Position numbers and translations under genes: made by a program. Positions 31,554 through 40,191 of a stretch of DNA of 64,000 nt are shown one piece after another (the first letter of the stretch is position 1; each line of letters starts with the position of its first letter). The notes under the pieces are model-generated. The model ran no database searches. It saw only the letters and a list, made by a program, of their open reading frames with translations, and was not told the origin of the DNA. Where the stretch lies: NCBI GenBank assembly GCA_013140705.1, contig JABFSH010000044.1, forward strand, positions 36,954-100,953, read 5' to 3'. Source of the DNA: Methylococcaceae bacterium. GTDB lineage: Bacteria; Pseudomonadota; Gammaproteobacteria; Methylococcales; Methylomonadaceae.

Positions 31554-33182
31554 ATGTCTGTAAATACTACCCTTACCATTTTTCCTTGCCCCCTCTCAAA
31601 AGGCTATGGTATTCCTGCCAAACAGGCCTGGTTATTATTGAAAGTGTTTCTCGCCTATCGCGTAGTTCTGGGCAGCCTGTTTGTTATTTTGTTTTATGTC
31701 CGGCTCTCTCCCTCGCTTATTGGCTCATATAATAAAGATTTGTTCATCATAAGCAGTCAGATTTATTTGGCGATTTCCATCCTTTCCGGGTTTTCCATAG
31801 TGGGCCGGCACACGGGTTATACCGTTCAAGCCCATCTGCTGATTCTTACGGACATACTTATTCTGACGTTGTTAATGCATGCCTGTGGTGGCATCAATAG
31901 CGGCATGGGTATTCTTCTGGCGGTATCCATCGCATCAGGCGGGCTGTTGATTGGTGGCCGCTGCGCCATGTTTATTGCCGCGTTGGGCAGTCTGGCGGTG
32001 CTGGCCGAACAGATTTATGCCGACTACACACATAGCTTTGTCACAACCTCTTATGCCTATGCAGGCATGCTGGGCGCTTCGTTTTTTACCATCGCCTTTC
32101 TGTCTTATATTCTTGCGCAACGCAGTGAGCAAATATTACAGCTCGCTGACCGGCAGCAACAAACCATCGCCAATCTGGAAGAACTGAGTCAATACATCAT
32201 TCAGCATATGCGTTCGGGCATTATTATTGTCAACAGAGATCAGTCCGTACAAATGGCCAATGAAGCGTCATTACGACTGGTCAATCTAGCGGTCATGCCG
32301 GGCCTCCTAAGCGATATATCCTCGCAATTATCGAGGGCATTTCAAACCTGGCTGGGCGACGCCGAACAAAACCTTGCGCTGTTACAGCTGCCAAATCAAT
32401 CCGATATTCATATTCGTTTTATGGTTCTGCCAACACGCCATGATTTTTTTTATATGGTTATTCTTGAAGACATCACGCTTTATAATCAGCGCCTTCAGCA
32501 AAGCAAACTGGCGTCCTTGGGGCAACTGACGGCCAGTATTGCCCATGAAATACGTAATCCCCTGGGAGCGATCAGCCATGCCGGCCAATTACTCTCTGAA
32601 ATTCCAAATCTTTCATCGCTGGATCAACGCCTGATTGAAATCATTCAAACCCATTGCAACCGGGTTAACCATATCATCGAGGATATTTTACAGCTATCCA
32701 AACGATCCAATTCCACACGGGAAAAAATTCTGCTTAAATCATGGCTGGAAAAGTATCTGTTCAGCTTTAATCTTGAACACGCTGTTAGCAGCGGCATCTT
32801 CAAGCTGGTTCCGGAGTCTGATTCATTAAGTGCATTTATTGATTCCAGTCACCTCAAGCAAATCATGGACAATCTATGCCAAAATGCCTTGAAATATGGG
32901 CGACCAGAGCTGGGTCCCATCCTGCTGCAACTACTAATCAATCAGCGGGATGTATGCATTGAAGTCATCGATAACGGCGCTGTTATCAGCCAGGAAGATA
33001 TGCAGCATCTCTTTGAGCCCTTCTTTACCACATCGGTGAGCGGAACGGGCTTGGGATTATATATATCAAAAGAACTGGCCGAATTAAATCAAGCAAAATT
33101 AAGCTATCATTTAACCACCGATAATCGAAGCTGTTTTCGGCTCCGCTTACAGAATGCTGAGCACGCGATAATTGACATATGA
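31554..33182 (+). CDS. pilS: Two-component sensor histidine kinase PilS
   Basis: 542 residues. The N-terminal third has about six membrane segments (residues 25-185), then a PAS-like region (QYIIQHMRSGIIIVNRDQSV), the phospho-acceptor histidine in ASIAHEIRNPLGAISHAGQLL, and ATPase boxes NALKYG and GTGLGLYISKEL. This layout and the adjacent pilR identify PilS, which controls type IV pilin transcription with sigma-54. Its stop overlaps the pilR start by 4 bp. Confidence 0.93.
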   Translation: MSVNTTLTIFPCPLSKGYGIPAKQAWLLLKVFLAYRVVLGSLFVILFYVRLSPSLIGSYNKDLFIISSQIYLAISILSGFSIVGRHTGYTVQAHLLILTDILILTLLMHACGGINSGMGILLAVSIASGGLLIGGRCAMFIAALGSLAVLAEQIYADYTHSFVTTSYAYAGMLGASFFTIAFLSYILAQRSEQILQLADRQQQTIANLEELSQYIIQHMRSGIIIVNRDQSVQMANEASLRLVNLAVMPGLLSDISSQLSRAFQTWLGDAEQNLALLQLPNQSDIHIRFMVLPTRHDFFYMVILEDITLYNQRLQQSKLASLGQLTASIAHEIRNPLGAISHAGQLLSEIPNLSSLDQRLIEIIQTHCNRVNHIIEDILQLSKRSNSTREKILLKSWLEKYLFSFNLEHAVSSGIFKLVPESDSLSAFIDSSHLKQIMDNLCQNALKYGRPELGPILLQLLINQRDVCIEVIDNGAVISQEDMQHLFEPFFTTSVSGTGLGLYISKELAELNQAKLSYHLTTDNRSCFRLRLQNAEHAIIDI

Positions 33183-34522
33183 TAAAACCATTGGCGTTAA
33201 TAGTAGATGATGAACCCGATATTCGTGAGCTATTGGAAATAACGCTCAACCGGATGAATATCGATACCTGTTGCGCAGAAAATGTGGAAAGTGGGAAATT
33301 ATTACTACAGCAAAAAACCTTCAATATTTGCCTGACCGATATGAAATTGCCGGACGGCAATGGTCTGGAGCTGGTCGACTATATCCAGGCAACGGACACG
33401 CCTTTTCCGGTCGCTGTCATCACGGCCCACGGCAACATGGATACGGCCATTCTGGCCATGAAAAAAGGCGCTTTCGATTTTGTCTCCAAACCGATCGATC
33501 TATCGGCATTACGGCAACTAATTAGCAGTGCGCTCAAGTTTTCCAGCCCAACGCCTGCTAAAGACAGGCGCACGCGTCGGACTTTGTTGGGTGAATCATC
33601 GATCATGCGCGATATTCGAACCAAAATAGAGAAGCTTGCCCGTAGCCAGGCACCGGTATTTATCAGCGGCGAATCGGGTTCCGGTAAAGAGCTGGTTGCG
33701 CGACTGATTCACCACCAAAGTTCTCGTGGCGACAATCCTTTTATAGCCATTAATTGCGGAGCCATTCCACACGAATTGATGGAAAGCGAATTTTTCGGAC
33801 ACAAAAAAGGCAGTTTTACCGGAGCCGTCAGTGAAAACAAGGGATTTTTTCAGGCTGCAGAGGGTGGCACACTGTTTCTCGACGAGATCGGCGATCTGCC
33901 GCAATCGCTGCAAGTTAAATTGCTTCGAGCCATTCAGGAGAAGAGAATTCGACCGGTGGGCGAGCATCAGGAAATTCCTGTCGATATTCGCCTGTTAAGC
34001 GCCACACACAGGAACCTAGCCGAAATGGTTAAAGCCGGCAATTTCCGGCAGGATTTGTATTACCGGATCAACGTTATTGACCTTCACATCCCGCCATTGC
34101 GAGAACGAATTCAGGATATACCCGATCTTACTGAACATATACTGATGAAATTAACGGGGGCAGAAGCAACTGCCTTACCGGTTTTATCGCCAACGGCTCT
34201 GGCTGCTTTGCAGAAATATCACTTTCCGGGCAATGTCCGCGAACTTGAAAATATTTTGGAAAGGGCATTAGCGCTCTATGACGGTAACACGATTGGGGTC
34301 GATGACTTGAATCTGCCGGTTGCCGACTATTCGCTTCCCGATTCGCCGGCCTACGACCCCACATTGGGTGCATTGGAGGATTATCTGGAGAAAATCGAAC
34401 GAAAAGCCATCACCGACGCGCTGGAAGAAAATAAGTGGAACAAAACCGCTGCCGCTAAACAATTGGGACTGACTTTCAGATCATTTCGGTACCGATTGAA
34501 AAAGCTCAACCTCGATAATTAA
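33179..34522 (+). CDS. pilR: Sigma-54 dependent response regulator PilR
   Basis: 447 residues. Receiver domain (LIVDDEPDIRELLE, phospho-acceptor Asp in CLTDMKLPDGNG), AAA+ domain with Walker A GESGSGKELVAR, the sigma-54 contact loop GSFTGA and GGTLFLDEIGDLP, and a C-terminal Fis-type helix-turn-helix (NKTAAAKQLGLTFRSFRYRLKKL). Target promoters (pilA) are not in the window. Confidence 0.95.
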   Translation: MIKPLALIVDDEPDIRELLEITLNRMNIDTCCAENVESGKLLLQQKTFNICLTDMKLPDGNGLELVDYIQATDTPFPVAVITAHGNMDTAILAMKKGAFDFVSKPIDLSALRQLISSALKFSSPTPAKDRRTRRTLLGESSIMRDIRTKIEKLARSQAPVFISGESGSGKELVARLIHHQSSRGDNPFIAINCGAIPHELMESEFFGHKKGSFTGAVSENKGFFQAAEGGTLFLDEIGDLPQSLQVKLLRAIQEKRIRPVGEHQEIPVDIRLLSATHRNLAEMVKAGNFRQDLYYRINVIDLHIPPLRERIQDIPDLTEHILMKLTGAEATALPVLSPTALAALQKYHFPGNVRELENILERALALYDGNTIGVDDLNLPVADYSLPDSPAYDPTLGALEDYLEKIERKAITDALEENKWNKTAAAKQLGLTFRSFRYRLKKLNLDN

Positions 34523-34610
34523 TCTTTCAGAAAACCACTGCCATAGCGGCAGAATTAGTATTAAGGATATGGCAAAAAATAACTTACCGGTCTGGCATCA
34601 AAAAAGTTTT

Positions 34611-34701
34611 CCGTTCATCCTGAGCCTGTCGAAGGACGGACGGAAAAATTCCACCCCGCAGCGGCAATTCGTTCATACTTCGACAGGCTCAGCACGAACG
34701 G
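34611..34701. repeat. Imperfect palindromic repeat element
   Basis: Two inverted 24-bp arms with three mismatches: one beginning CCGTTCATCCTGAGCCTGTC (34611-34634), the other ending GACAGGCTCAGCACGAACGG (34678-34701). Sequences of the form TTCGACAGGCTCAGCACGAAC are widespread intergenic repeats in bacterial genomes. It lies between pilR and a minus-strand gene. A 71-codon frame across it is taken as chance. Confidence 0.75.
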
Positions 34702-34748
34702 ATTGCCGCACGACTTTGCTATTTCGGGAAGTTATTTTTAACGGAATC

Positions 34749-35234
34749 CTAAGCCCGATATTTTGCGTTTTCTTCCAGCTTTAAAATGGCGCCTTTAATC
34801 CTGGCTTCGGTATCAGCATTCAGTTCGTCGTTTTTGTAAATTTTTTCCAGCAAACCTTCTGCAACCAAAGCTTCTTTAATCCAGCGTTTGGTAAAGCGGT
34901 AATTGCCGTACGTGGTAGCCACTTCACCCGTTTTTGGATCTTTCAAGCCTTTCTTGCCTGCATCGGGTGCTGCCACAACAGGGGCAGGGGAGGCAGGTTT
35001 AGTTGTTGGAGTCACTGGTTTGCTGGTCACGGCAGCAGCGGCTACAGGTATTACTTCTGCTACATTTTCAGTTTTTGGAGCTGGCTGAGGCGGTGTTTGC
35101 TTTACCGTTGTTACTGGGCTCTCAGCTTTTGCCTGATGTACTTCCGATTTAGAAGCTGATTTTTGTTCGCTTACGACGACATAAATAACATAAGCTACAA
35201 AAATGGTAGTCAATATAAACAACACTTCAGTCAT
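34749..35234 (-). CDS. Membrane-anchored protein with Ala/Pro/Thr linker, unknown
   Basis: 161 residues in three parts: an N-terminal membrane helix (LFILTTIFVAYVIYVVV), a low-complexity linker of about 70 residues rich in Ala, Pro, Thr and Val, and a C-terminal domain (YGNYRFTKRWIKEALVAEGLLEKIYKNDELNADTEARIKGAILKLEE). The C-terminal part looks folded and helical but no family is recognised. The layout suggests a domain held away from the membrane by a flexible tether. No close neighbours suggest a role. Confidence 0.65.
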   Translation of the reverse strand: MTEVLFILTTIFVAYVIYVVVSEQKSASKSEVHQAKAESPVTTVKQTPPQPAPKTENVAEVIPVAAAAVTSKPVTPTTKPASPAPVVAAPDAGKKGLKDPKTGEVATTYGNYRFTKRWIKEALVAEGLLEKIYKNDELNADTEARIKGAILKLEENAKYRA

Positions 35235-35477
35235 AACAGCTCTCCACCTCTTAAATTAATTTTTCATTATTATCCTGAAAATAAAGTCAGACCAACGAGT
35301 TAGTTTAACCCTATCCTGGACGGTGAATATACCAGAACCCAGCGCTATAGGTAAGCCCTAAATCGTAACTATTATGCAACGAATATGACATGAGGCAGAT
35401 TTCTGCATTTATTTGGCTGTCGTAATTAACCTTTTAATGCGTTGGAGCTATTTAGACTGGATTTTACTGCGCCTACT

Positions 35478-35819
35478 TTACCGGTATCTGGAAAATACTC
35501 TAGTTCCCGGAATATGTTTATCTGCCCATAACACCATCGCTTCCAGTATGATTTGCAGGTCTTTACCTTTATCTGTCAGTTCATATTGATAACGCAGAGG
35601 TTTATCACAATACGCCATTTTCGCAACTATGCCAGAGGCCTCCAGGCGCTTGAGGCGATCAGCCAGAATATTGGTCGGAATGCCTTCCGGCGAGCTGGCA
35701 AACTCGCCATAGCGTTCTTTGCCAAGAATCAGGTCTCTAACAATTAACAGGGTCCATTTGTCACCCAATAGGTCCAGAATATTGGCCACCGGACAGGCCG
35801 AACGATCAAAATTGCTCAC
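35478..35819 (-). CDS. HxlR-family winged-helix transcriptional regulator
   Basis: 113 residues with CPVANILDLLGDKWTLLIVRDLILGKERYGEF, ILADRLKRLEASGIV and YELTDKGKDLQ, the HxlR family signature. A conserved cysteine near the N-terminus (Cys9) may be a redox or aldehyde sensor as in other members. It is divergent from the GST gene at 35947, with repeated operator-like sequences between, so it probably regulates that gene and itself. Confidence 0.9.
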   Translation of the reverse strand: MSNFDRSACPVANILDLLGDKWTLLIVRDLILGKERYGEFASSPEGIPTNILADRLKRLEASGIVAKMAYCDKPLRYQYELTDKGKDLQIILEAMVLWADKHIPGTRVFSRYR

Positions 35820-35859
35820 TGGTGTTTCCGTCTTTGGTTTTCATGTTGATTAAATTAGC

Positions 35860-35915
35860 TACTTGCAAAAAGAAAGTTACTGACTTAGTATAGACACTTG
35901 CATAATAAAAGTCAC
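35860..35915. promoter_or_regulatory. Probable HxlR operator: two direct repeats
   Basis: Two similar 21-base sequences, TACTTGCAaaaagAAAGTTAC (35860-35880) and CACTTGCAtaatAAAAGTCAC (35895-35915), are spaced 35 bp start to start in the divergent HxlR-GST promoter region. Each has a CTTGCA...AAAGT shape with weak dyad symmetry, like reported HxlR-family sites (ACTT...AAAGT). Assignment as operators is inferred from position and symmetry. Confidence 0.55.
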
Positions 35916-35946
35916 TATAAGCACCCATTTTTTCAGGAGAAATAGC

Positions 35947-36666
35947 ATGATCAAACTACACCAATTCGCTCGCACCTGGGGGATCCCCAATTTAAGTCAA
36001 TTCTGCGTCAAACTCGAAACTTACTTGCGCATGACCAAACTTCCTTATGAAATCGTTGAAACGCTGCCTTTAAAAGCACCGCGAGGGAAATTACCCTACA
36101 TTGAAGATAACGGCAATAAACTTGCCGATTCCCGACTCATTCTAAATTATTTGAAAAGCACTTATGGCAATAGTCTGGATATGCATTTGACACCTGAGCA
36201 ACAAGGCATTGCAACTGCCTTTCAGCGTCTCTTGGAAGAACATTTGTACTGGATCGGCATGGTTTCGCGCTGGAATTATACAGAGGACAACTGGCAAACC
36301 AACAAGCAGGCCATTTTTGGTGTACTTCCTCCCGTTATCCGTGATGTAGCCGCATCGCTTTACCGTATACGAATCAAATCACAAATCAAAGGTCATGGAA
36401 TAGGCCGTCTCACGCATAAAGAAATATTCGAATTGGGGAAGGAGGATATCGATAGTCTGGCACATTTTCTTGGCAGCAAATCGTACTTCATGGGTGACAA
36501 ACCAAGCAGTCTTGACGCCAGTGCCTATGGCATTCTAATCAATACGCTTGGCTGTCCGATTGAATCGCCAATAAAGGATTACGCGAGGCAACAGACTAAT
36601 CTGCTTCAGTATTGCCAAAGAATGCAGGCTGAATTTTTTCCGGAATTATCTTGGGCTTCCAACTGA
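35947..36666 (+). CDS. Glutathione S-transferase family protein (metaxin-like)
   Basis: 239 residues. The N-terminal thioredoxin-like domain has FCVKLETYLRMTKLPYEIV and GKLPYIEDNGNKLADSRLILNYL; the C-terminal helical domain ends with YFMGDKPSSLDASAYGILINTL. This pattern (Pro in KLPYIED, DS motif, DASAYGIL) is that of the metaxin-like GST group. A substrate cannot be told. AGGAG precedes the start. Probably controlled by the divergent HxlR regulator. Confidence 0.85.
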   Translation: MIKLHQFARTWGIPNLSQFCVKLETYLRMTKLPYEIVETLPLKAPRGKLPYIEDNGNKLADSRLILNYLKSTYGNSLDMHLTPEQQGIATAFQRLLEEHLYWIGMVSRWNYTEDNWQTNKQAIFGVLPPVIRDVAASLYRIRIKSQIKGHGIGRLTHKEIFELGKEDIDSLAHFLGSKSYFMGDKPSSLDASAYGILINTLGCPIESPIKDYARQQTNLLQYCQRMQAEFFPELSWASN

Positions 36667-36708
36667 ATTCCAGTATTGTAAAAATTTCGACCTACATAAA
36701 AATTGGCT

Positions 36709-37335
36709 TCAAGCCAGATTTTCCTGGCAACTGAAGTGGTTATTGTAATCTTCCAGCGATCGTCTGATCACTTCATGAGCTTCCTCACGCCCGTAGACGT
36801 GGGTGATTTCACAAATGTTGGTTTCACTGGGTAAATGCTTATAGGTCAGAAAATAATGTTTCAATCGATCGATATAGGATACCGGGCAATCCGATACATC
36901 ATTCCATTGCCGATAAAATTCGTCGCCCTTCATGACAGCAATAATCTTGTCATCGGCCTCGCCACCATCCAACATGCGGAATCCGCCGATCGGTATCGCC
37001 TGCAGTAAAATATCGCCATGGGTGACGTTACGTTCACTGAGTACACAAATATCCAGCGGATCACCGTCGCCCTTGGTCACCGCTTTGCCCGACTTTTGTT
37101 GCGCATACTCCGCAACTTTCTCAGCACAATAAGTTTGTGGAATGAATCCATACAGTGTCGGAATCATGTTCGAAAATTTCTGTGGCCGGTCAATTTTTAG
37201 ATAACCGCTCACTTTGTCGATTTCGTACTTCACGGTATCGGATGGAACGATCTCGATATACGCCGTAACAATTTCCGGCGTATGATCGCCCGGATGAATG
37301 CCATGCCAGGGATGTGCTCTATGTTGTGTATTCAT
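36709..37335 (-). CDS. ppa: Inorganic pyrophosphatase (family I)
   Basis: 208 residues. Family I signature with GDGDPLDICVLSE, where the acidic residues bind Mg2+, plus KYEIDKVSGYLKIDR and DDKIIAVMKGD. Hydrolyses PPi released by biosynthesis. About 60 bp downstream of thyA on the same strand. Confidence 0.93.
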   Translation of the reverse strand: MNTQHRAHPWHGIHPGDHTPEIVTAYIEIVPSDTVKYEIDKVSGYLKIDRPQKFSNMIPTLYGFIPQTYCAEKVAEYAQQKSGKAVTKGDGDPLDICVLSERNVTHGDILLQAIPIGGFRMLDGGEADDKIIAVMKGDEFYRQWNDVSDCPVSYIDRLKHYFLTYKHLPSETNICEITHVYGREEAHEVIRRSLEDYNNHFSCQENLA

Positions 37336-37398
37336 TGCTGATTATGTCTAAAAAGGTTGGTTAAAGTGACGGCGCCTATACACAGTTGTTTTTCTGCC

Positions 37399-38232
37399 TC
37401 AGACAGAAATGGCAGCCTTGATATGTTCATGCGCCTGATAATTTTCAATTTCAAAATCATCATATCGGTAATCAAAGAGCGACTCCGGTTTACGAGTCAA
37501 TTTTAAATAGGGCAATTGATGAGGGCTACGGGTTAATTGTAGTCTAGCCTGTTCGAGATGATTCAAATACAGATGAACATCACCCCCGGTCCAGATAAAA
37601 TCACCCACTTTCAAATCGCACTGCTGGGCCATCATATGCGTCAAAAGCGCATAACTGGCAATGTTGAACGGTAATCCTAAAAACGTGTCACAGCTGCGCT
37701 GGTACAGCTGACATGATAGCCTGCCTTCAGCCACGTAGAACTGAAAAAACGCATGGCAGGGTGCTAAAGCCATTTTACCTTGACTGACATTCTGCTGCGG
37801 GCTGATGCTTTCGTCCGGCAAATCGGCTACATTCCAGGCAGATACAATCATACGGCGGCTATTAGGTGTGCTTTTCAGCTGCTCAATGACCTGCTGGATC
37901 TGGTCAATATGCCGGCCATCCGCTGCTGGCCATGAACGCCATTGGTGGCCATACACAGGACCCAGGTCACCCTGATCATCAGCCCATGCATTCCAGATCG
38001 TAACATCATGGGCCTGTAAATAGGCCAGATTGGTTTCACCTTTCAAAAACCACAGCAACTCGTGAATGATTGATTTTAGGTGAATTTTTTTGGTGGTTAC
38101 CAGTGGAAAACCCTGTTGCAATGAAAACCGCATCTGATGGCCAAATAAAGATAACGTCCCACTGCCTGTTCTATCGCCCTTCTGGGTGCCTTCTTTGAGA
38201 ATTTTGTCGAGTAAATCTAAATATTGCTTCAT
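37399..38232 (-). CDS. thyA: Thymidylate synthase
   Basis: 277 residues. Catalytic Cys in [12 protein letters not shown], substrate arginines in [11 protein letters not shown] and [31 protein letters not shown] and the [10 protein letters not shown] motif. It makes dTMP from dUMP using methylene-tetrahydrofolate. About 70 bp follow the SWIM gene end. Confidence 0.97.
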   Translation of the reverse strand: MKQYLDLLDKILKEGTQKGDRTGSGTLSLFGHQMRFSLQQGFPLVTTKKIHLKSIIHELLWFLKGETNLAYLQAHDVTIWNAWADDQGDLGPVYGHQWRSWPAADGRHIDQIQQVIEQLKSTPNSRRMIVSAWNVADLPDESISPQQNVSQGKMALAPCHAFFQFYVAEGRLSCQLYQRSCDTFLGLPFNIASYALLTHMMAQQCDLKVGDFIWTGGDVHLYLNHLEQARLQLTRSPHQLPYLKLTRKPESLFDYRYDDFEIENYQAHEHIKAAISV

Positions 38233-38304
38233 GAATAGTTTTGAACGATTGTGCTTGATTAAGACGGTTTACGGCTCACTTTTTTTAAATCCTTCATTTT
38301 AGCT

Positions 38305-40068
38305 TCAATTACTTCCTGGATTTTTCATGTAATCACCCTCTCCATCCAGAAGTTTGATGAAATTCCGCTTGAGTTTGAAACGAACACGCAACTCCGCCAA
38401 GTAATCGCCGAACTCACGATGACGTTGCTGAGTGCCCATTATCCCCTCAACCTTGCGAATCAGTTTGACGGCATCTGCGTAAGCGGTATTGTTGGTTTCT
38501 TCGACGATGAGCGGGATGACCCGTTTATAGAGGCTGAGAGCATCGTTCGCACGGGTCGGCTCCAATTTACCGGCTAACGCCAGCAACAGGCCACGATTAC
38601 AAACACCGGCATGAACGGCCGTCCAGGCAGCATCGAGATCGTTCTCCCATAAAGCGATTTCAAGCCGCAACGAGTAATTGGGAGTTGTGGGTTTTGGATT
38701 CCAGCGACTCGTCGCTGCGGCATCACGCGCAATCACTTCGGCAACTCGCGCCAACGCGCGTTCACGCTGTTCAGTCCACACTTCCATCTGTTTAGCGACC
38801 GCATGCAATTTTTTATAATACTCCAGCGTTGCCCGCTCTTCGAACTGCACCCAAGTCAACTGCAAAGCTTCATCGTTACGCTTGCGTTGCAGATAGGCAG
38901 TGACCAGAAAGTCCCGTAACCGGTTATCGGTAGCTTTAGGGAATGCTTGCAGTCCACGTTCTGCCCAGTCCAGCGCCTTGTCATCCTGTCCAGCCTTGGC
39001 CCATATCTCGGCGATAACAAGATAACTATAAGCTGAAGATAAATCGCGCGCTTTGATGGCGACCAATTCCTCCACATCGCCGCTGGCTCGAGCCAGCGAT
39101 TCCATGATGTTCGTAATACGCCATCGGCGATCATCGAAGCCATCGCCGCTATTCTTCGGCTTAATTTTTCGCCATTGTACTTCTGCCAGCTCACGATAAC
39201 GGCGAAGGCCTGGTTCACCTAAAATTGCGTTATAGGTCGTCGCGTTGAAACTGCAAATACCCATCGGCAATGTCATTTCCATGTGAAACAAGCGCTCTGC
39301 CAAAGCTTCCGGGTCCGGTCTTGCCAGCTCGCATGCCTTGATATGCAGCGCGCCGAGAGCGGCCTCGATGCCGCCGACTTCTCCGTTGGAATCATCGATA
39401 TTTTGCATGGCATCTTCCACGCGTTCGATAGCATATTCCAGCAATTCAACCAGTATCGCAGCGCTATCCGGTTTTAATAACTCTTCCAGCTGTTCTACCA
39501 ATTGTTCGAGATCACCCGCAAAACCGCCCGCCTCGCGCCAATCGACAAAACCATGTATACGCGTCGCCTTGTTGATGGCTTTGCGGAAAATATGTTGTAC
39601 ATTATTACCCACCCCGGCGCGCTCTGCTTTCAATAACAGCGATTGATACAGGCGGTCGTCGCGTTGCGCCGCGTCAAGCACCAAAGCAATCAAGACTTCC
39701 GGCTGTTGCAGTGCCAAATAGTCCTGGATAGTCTGCCAGGGGTCATTGCGCTTTTTCTTTGCTTTAGATGATCCGGGTACATTTTCAGCTTGCGGTTCGG
39801 ATAGCCAGGCAAGCCCTACCGCCACACAATGCTTGCAGAAAAAACCGTCCGCCGCACGTGGACAAGTGCAATCGTAACCCAGCTCGTCATTATCATTCCA
39901 CAACTCGACCCGATAAGTTTCCGACCCTTCAACGCACGCGGAAATTTTGTCGCCGGCAACTCGAAAACGTTTAATGACGCCTGCAGAAAAATAGTCCTCA
40001 CCGCGTTGAAAGGCCTCCGCTCCGGCTAGCTTTTTAAGCATGTCGCGTGTGATGAGTTTGTCAAACAT
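38305..40068 (-). CDS. SWIM zinc-finger protein
   Basis: 587 residues. The N-terminal region has FQRGEDYFSAGVI and a SWIM zinc finger CxC...CxH in DCTCPRAADGFFCKHC (about residues 65-81). The rest is long and helical with TPR-like repeats (SYLVIAEIWAKAGQDDKALDWAERGL, DNRLRDFLVTAYLQRKRNDEALQL). SWIM fingers bind DNA or proteins; no enzyme domain is visible. It lies 123 bp downstream of hsdM on the same strand and could be part of the restriction locus, but this class of gene is also found elsewhere alone. Confidence 0.8.
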   Translation of the reverse strand: MFDKLITRDMLKKLAGAEAFQRGEDYFSAGVIKRFRVAGDKISACVEGSETYRVELWNDNDELGYDCTCPRAADGFFCKHCVAVGLAWLSEPQAENVPGSSKAKKKRNDPWQTIQDYLALQQPEVLIALVLDAAQRDDRLYQSLLLKAERAGVGNNVQHIFRKAINKATRIHGFVDWREAGGFAGDLEQLVEQLEELLKPDSAAILVELLEYAIERVEDAMQNIDDSNGEVGGIEAALGALHIKACELARPDPEALAERLFHMEMTLPMGICSFNATTYNAILGEPGLRRYRELAEVQWRKIKPKNSGDGFDDRRWRITNIMESLARASGDVEELVAIKARDLSSAYSYLVIAEIWAKAGQDDKALDWAERGLQAFPKATDNRLRDFLVTAYLQRKRNDEALQLTWVQFEERATLEYYKKLHAVAKQMEVWTEQRERALARVAEVIARDAAATSRWNPKPTTPNYSLRLEIALWENDLDAAWTAVHAGVCNRGLLLALAGKLEPTRANDALSLYKRVIPLIVEETNNTAYADAVKLIRKVEGIMGTQQRHREFGDYLAELRVRFKLKRNFIKLLDGEGDYMKNPGSN

Positions 40069-40191
40069 AATGAATTCTCACGTCGATATTCCAGACACTT
40101 ATTGGCGTGCCAACCCAAAACTTGTCGGCATTCTATTTTAAATTCATACGCCCAACTCGCCAAGAACTCTTGAAAAGGTGCGCATGGCGTA

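Noticed and set aside
34569..34784. 71-codon ORF downstream of pilR
   Set aside because: It is made largely of the inverted repeat element and runs into the next gene on the opposite strand.
39277..39292. parS-like sequence TTTCCATGTGAAACA in the SWIM gene
   Set aside because: The central CACGTG is changed to CATGTG and the left arm does not match; most likely chance.
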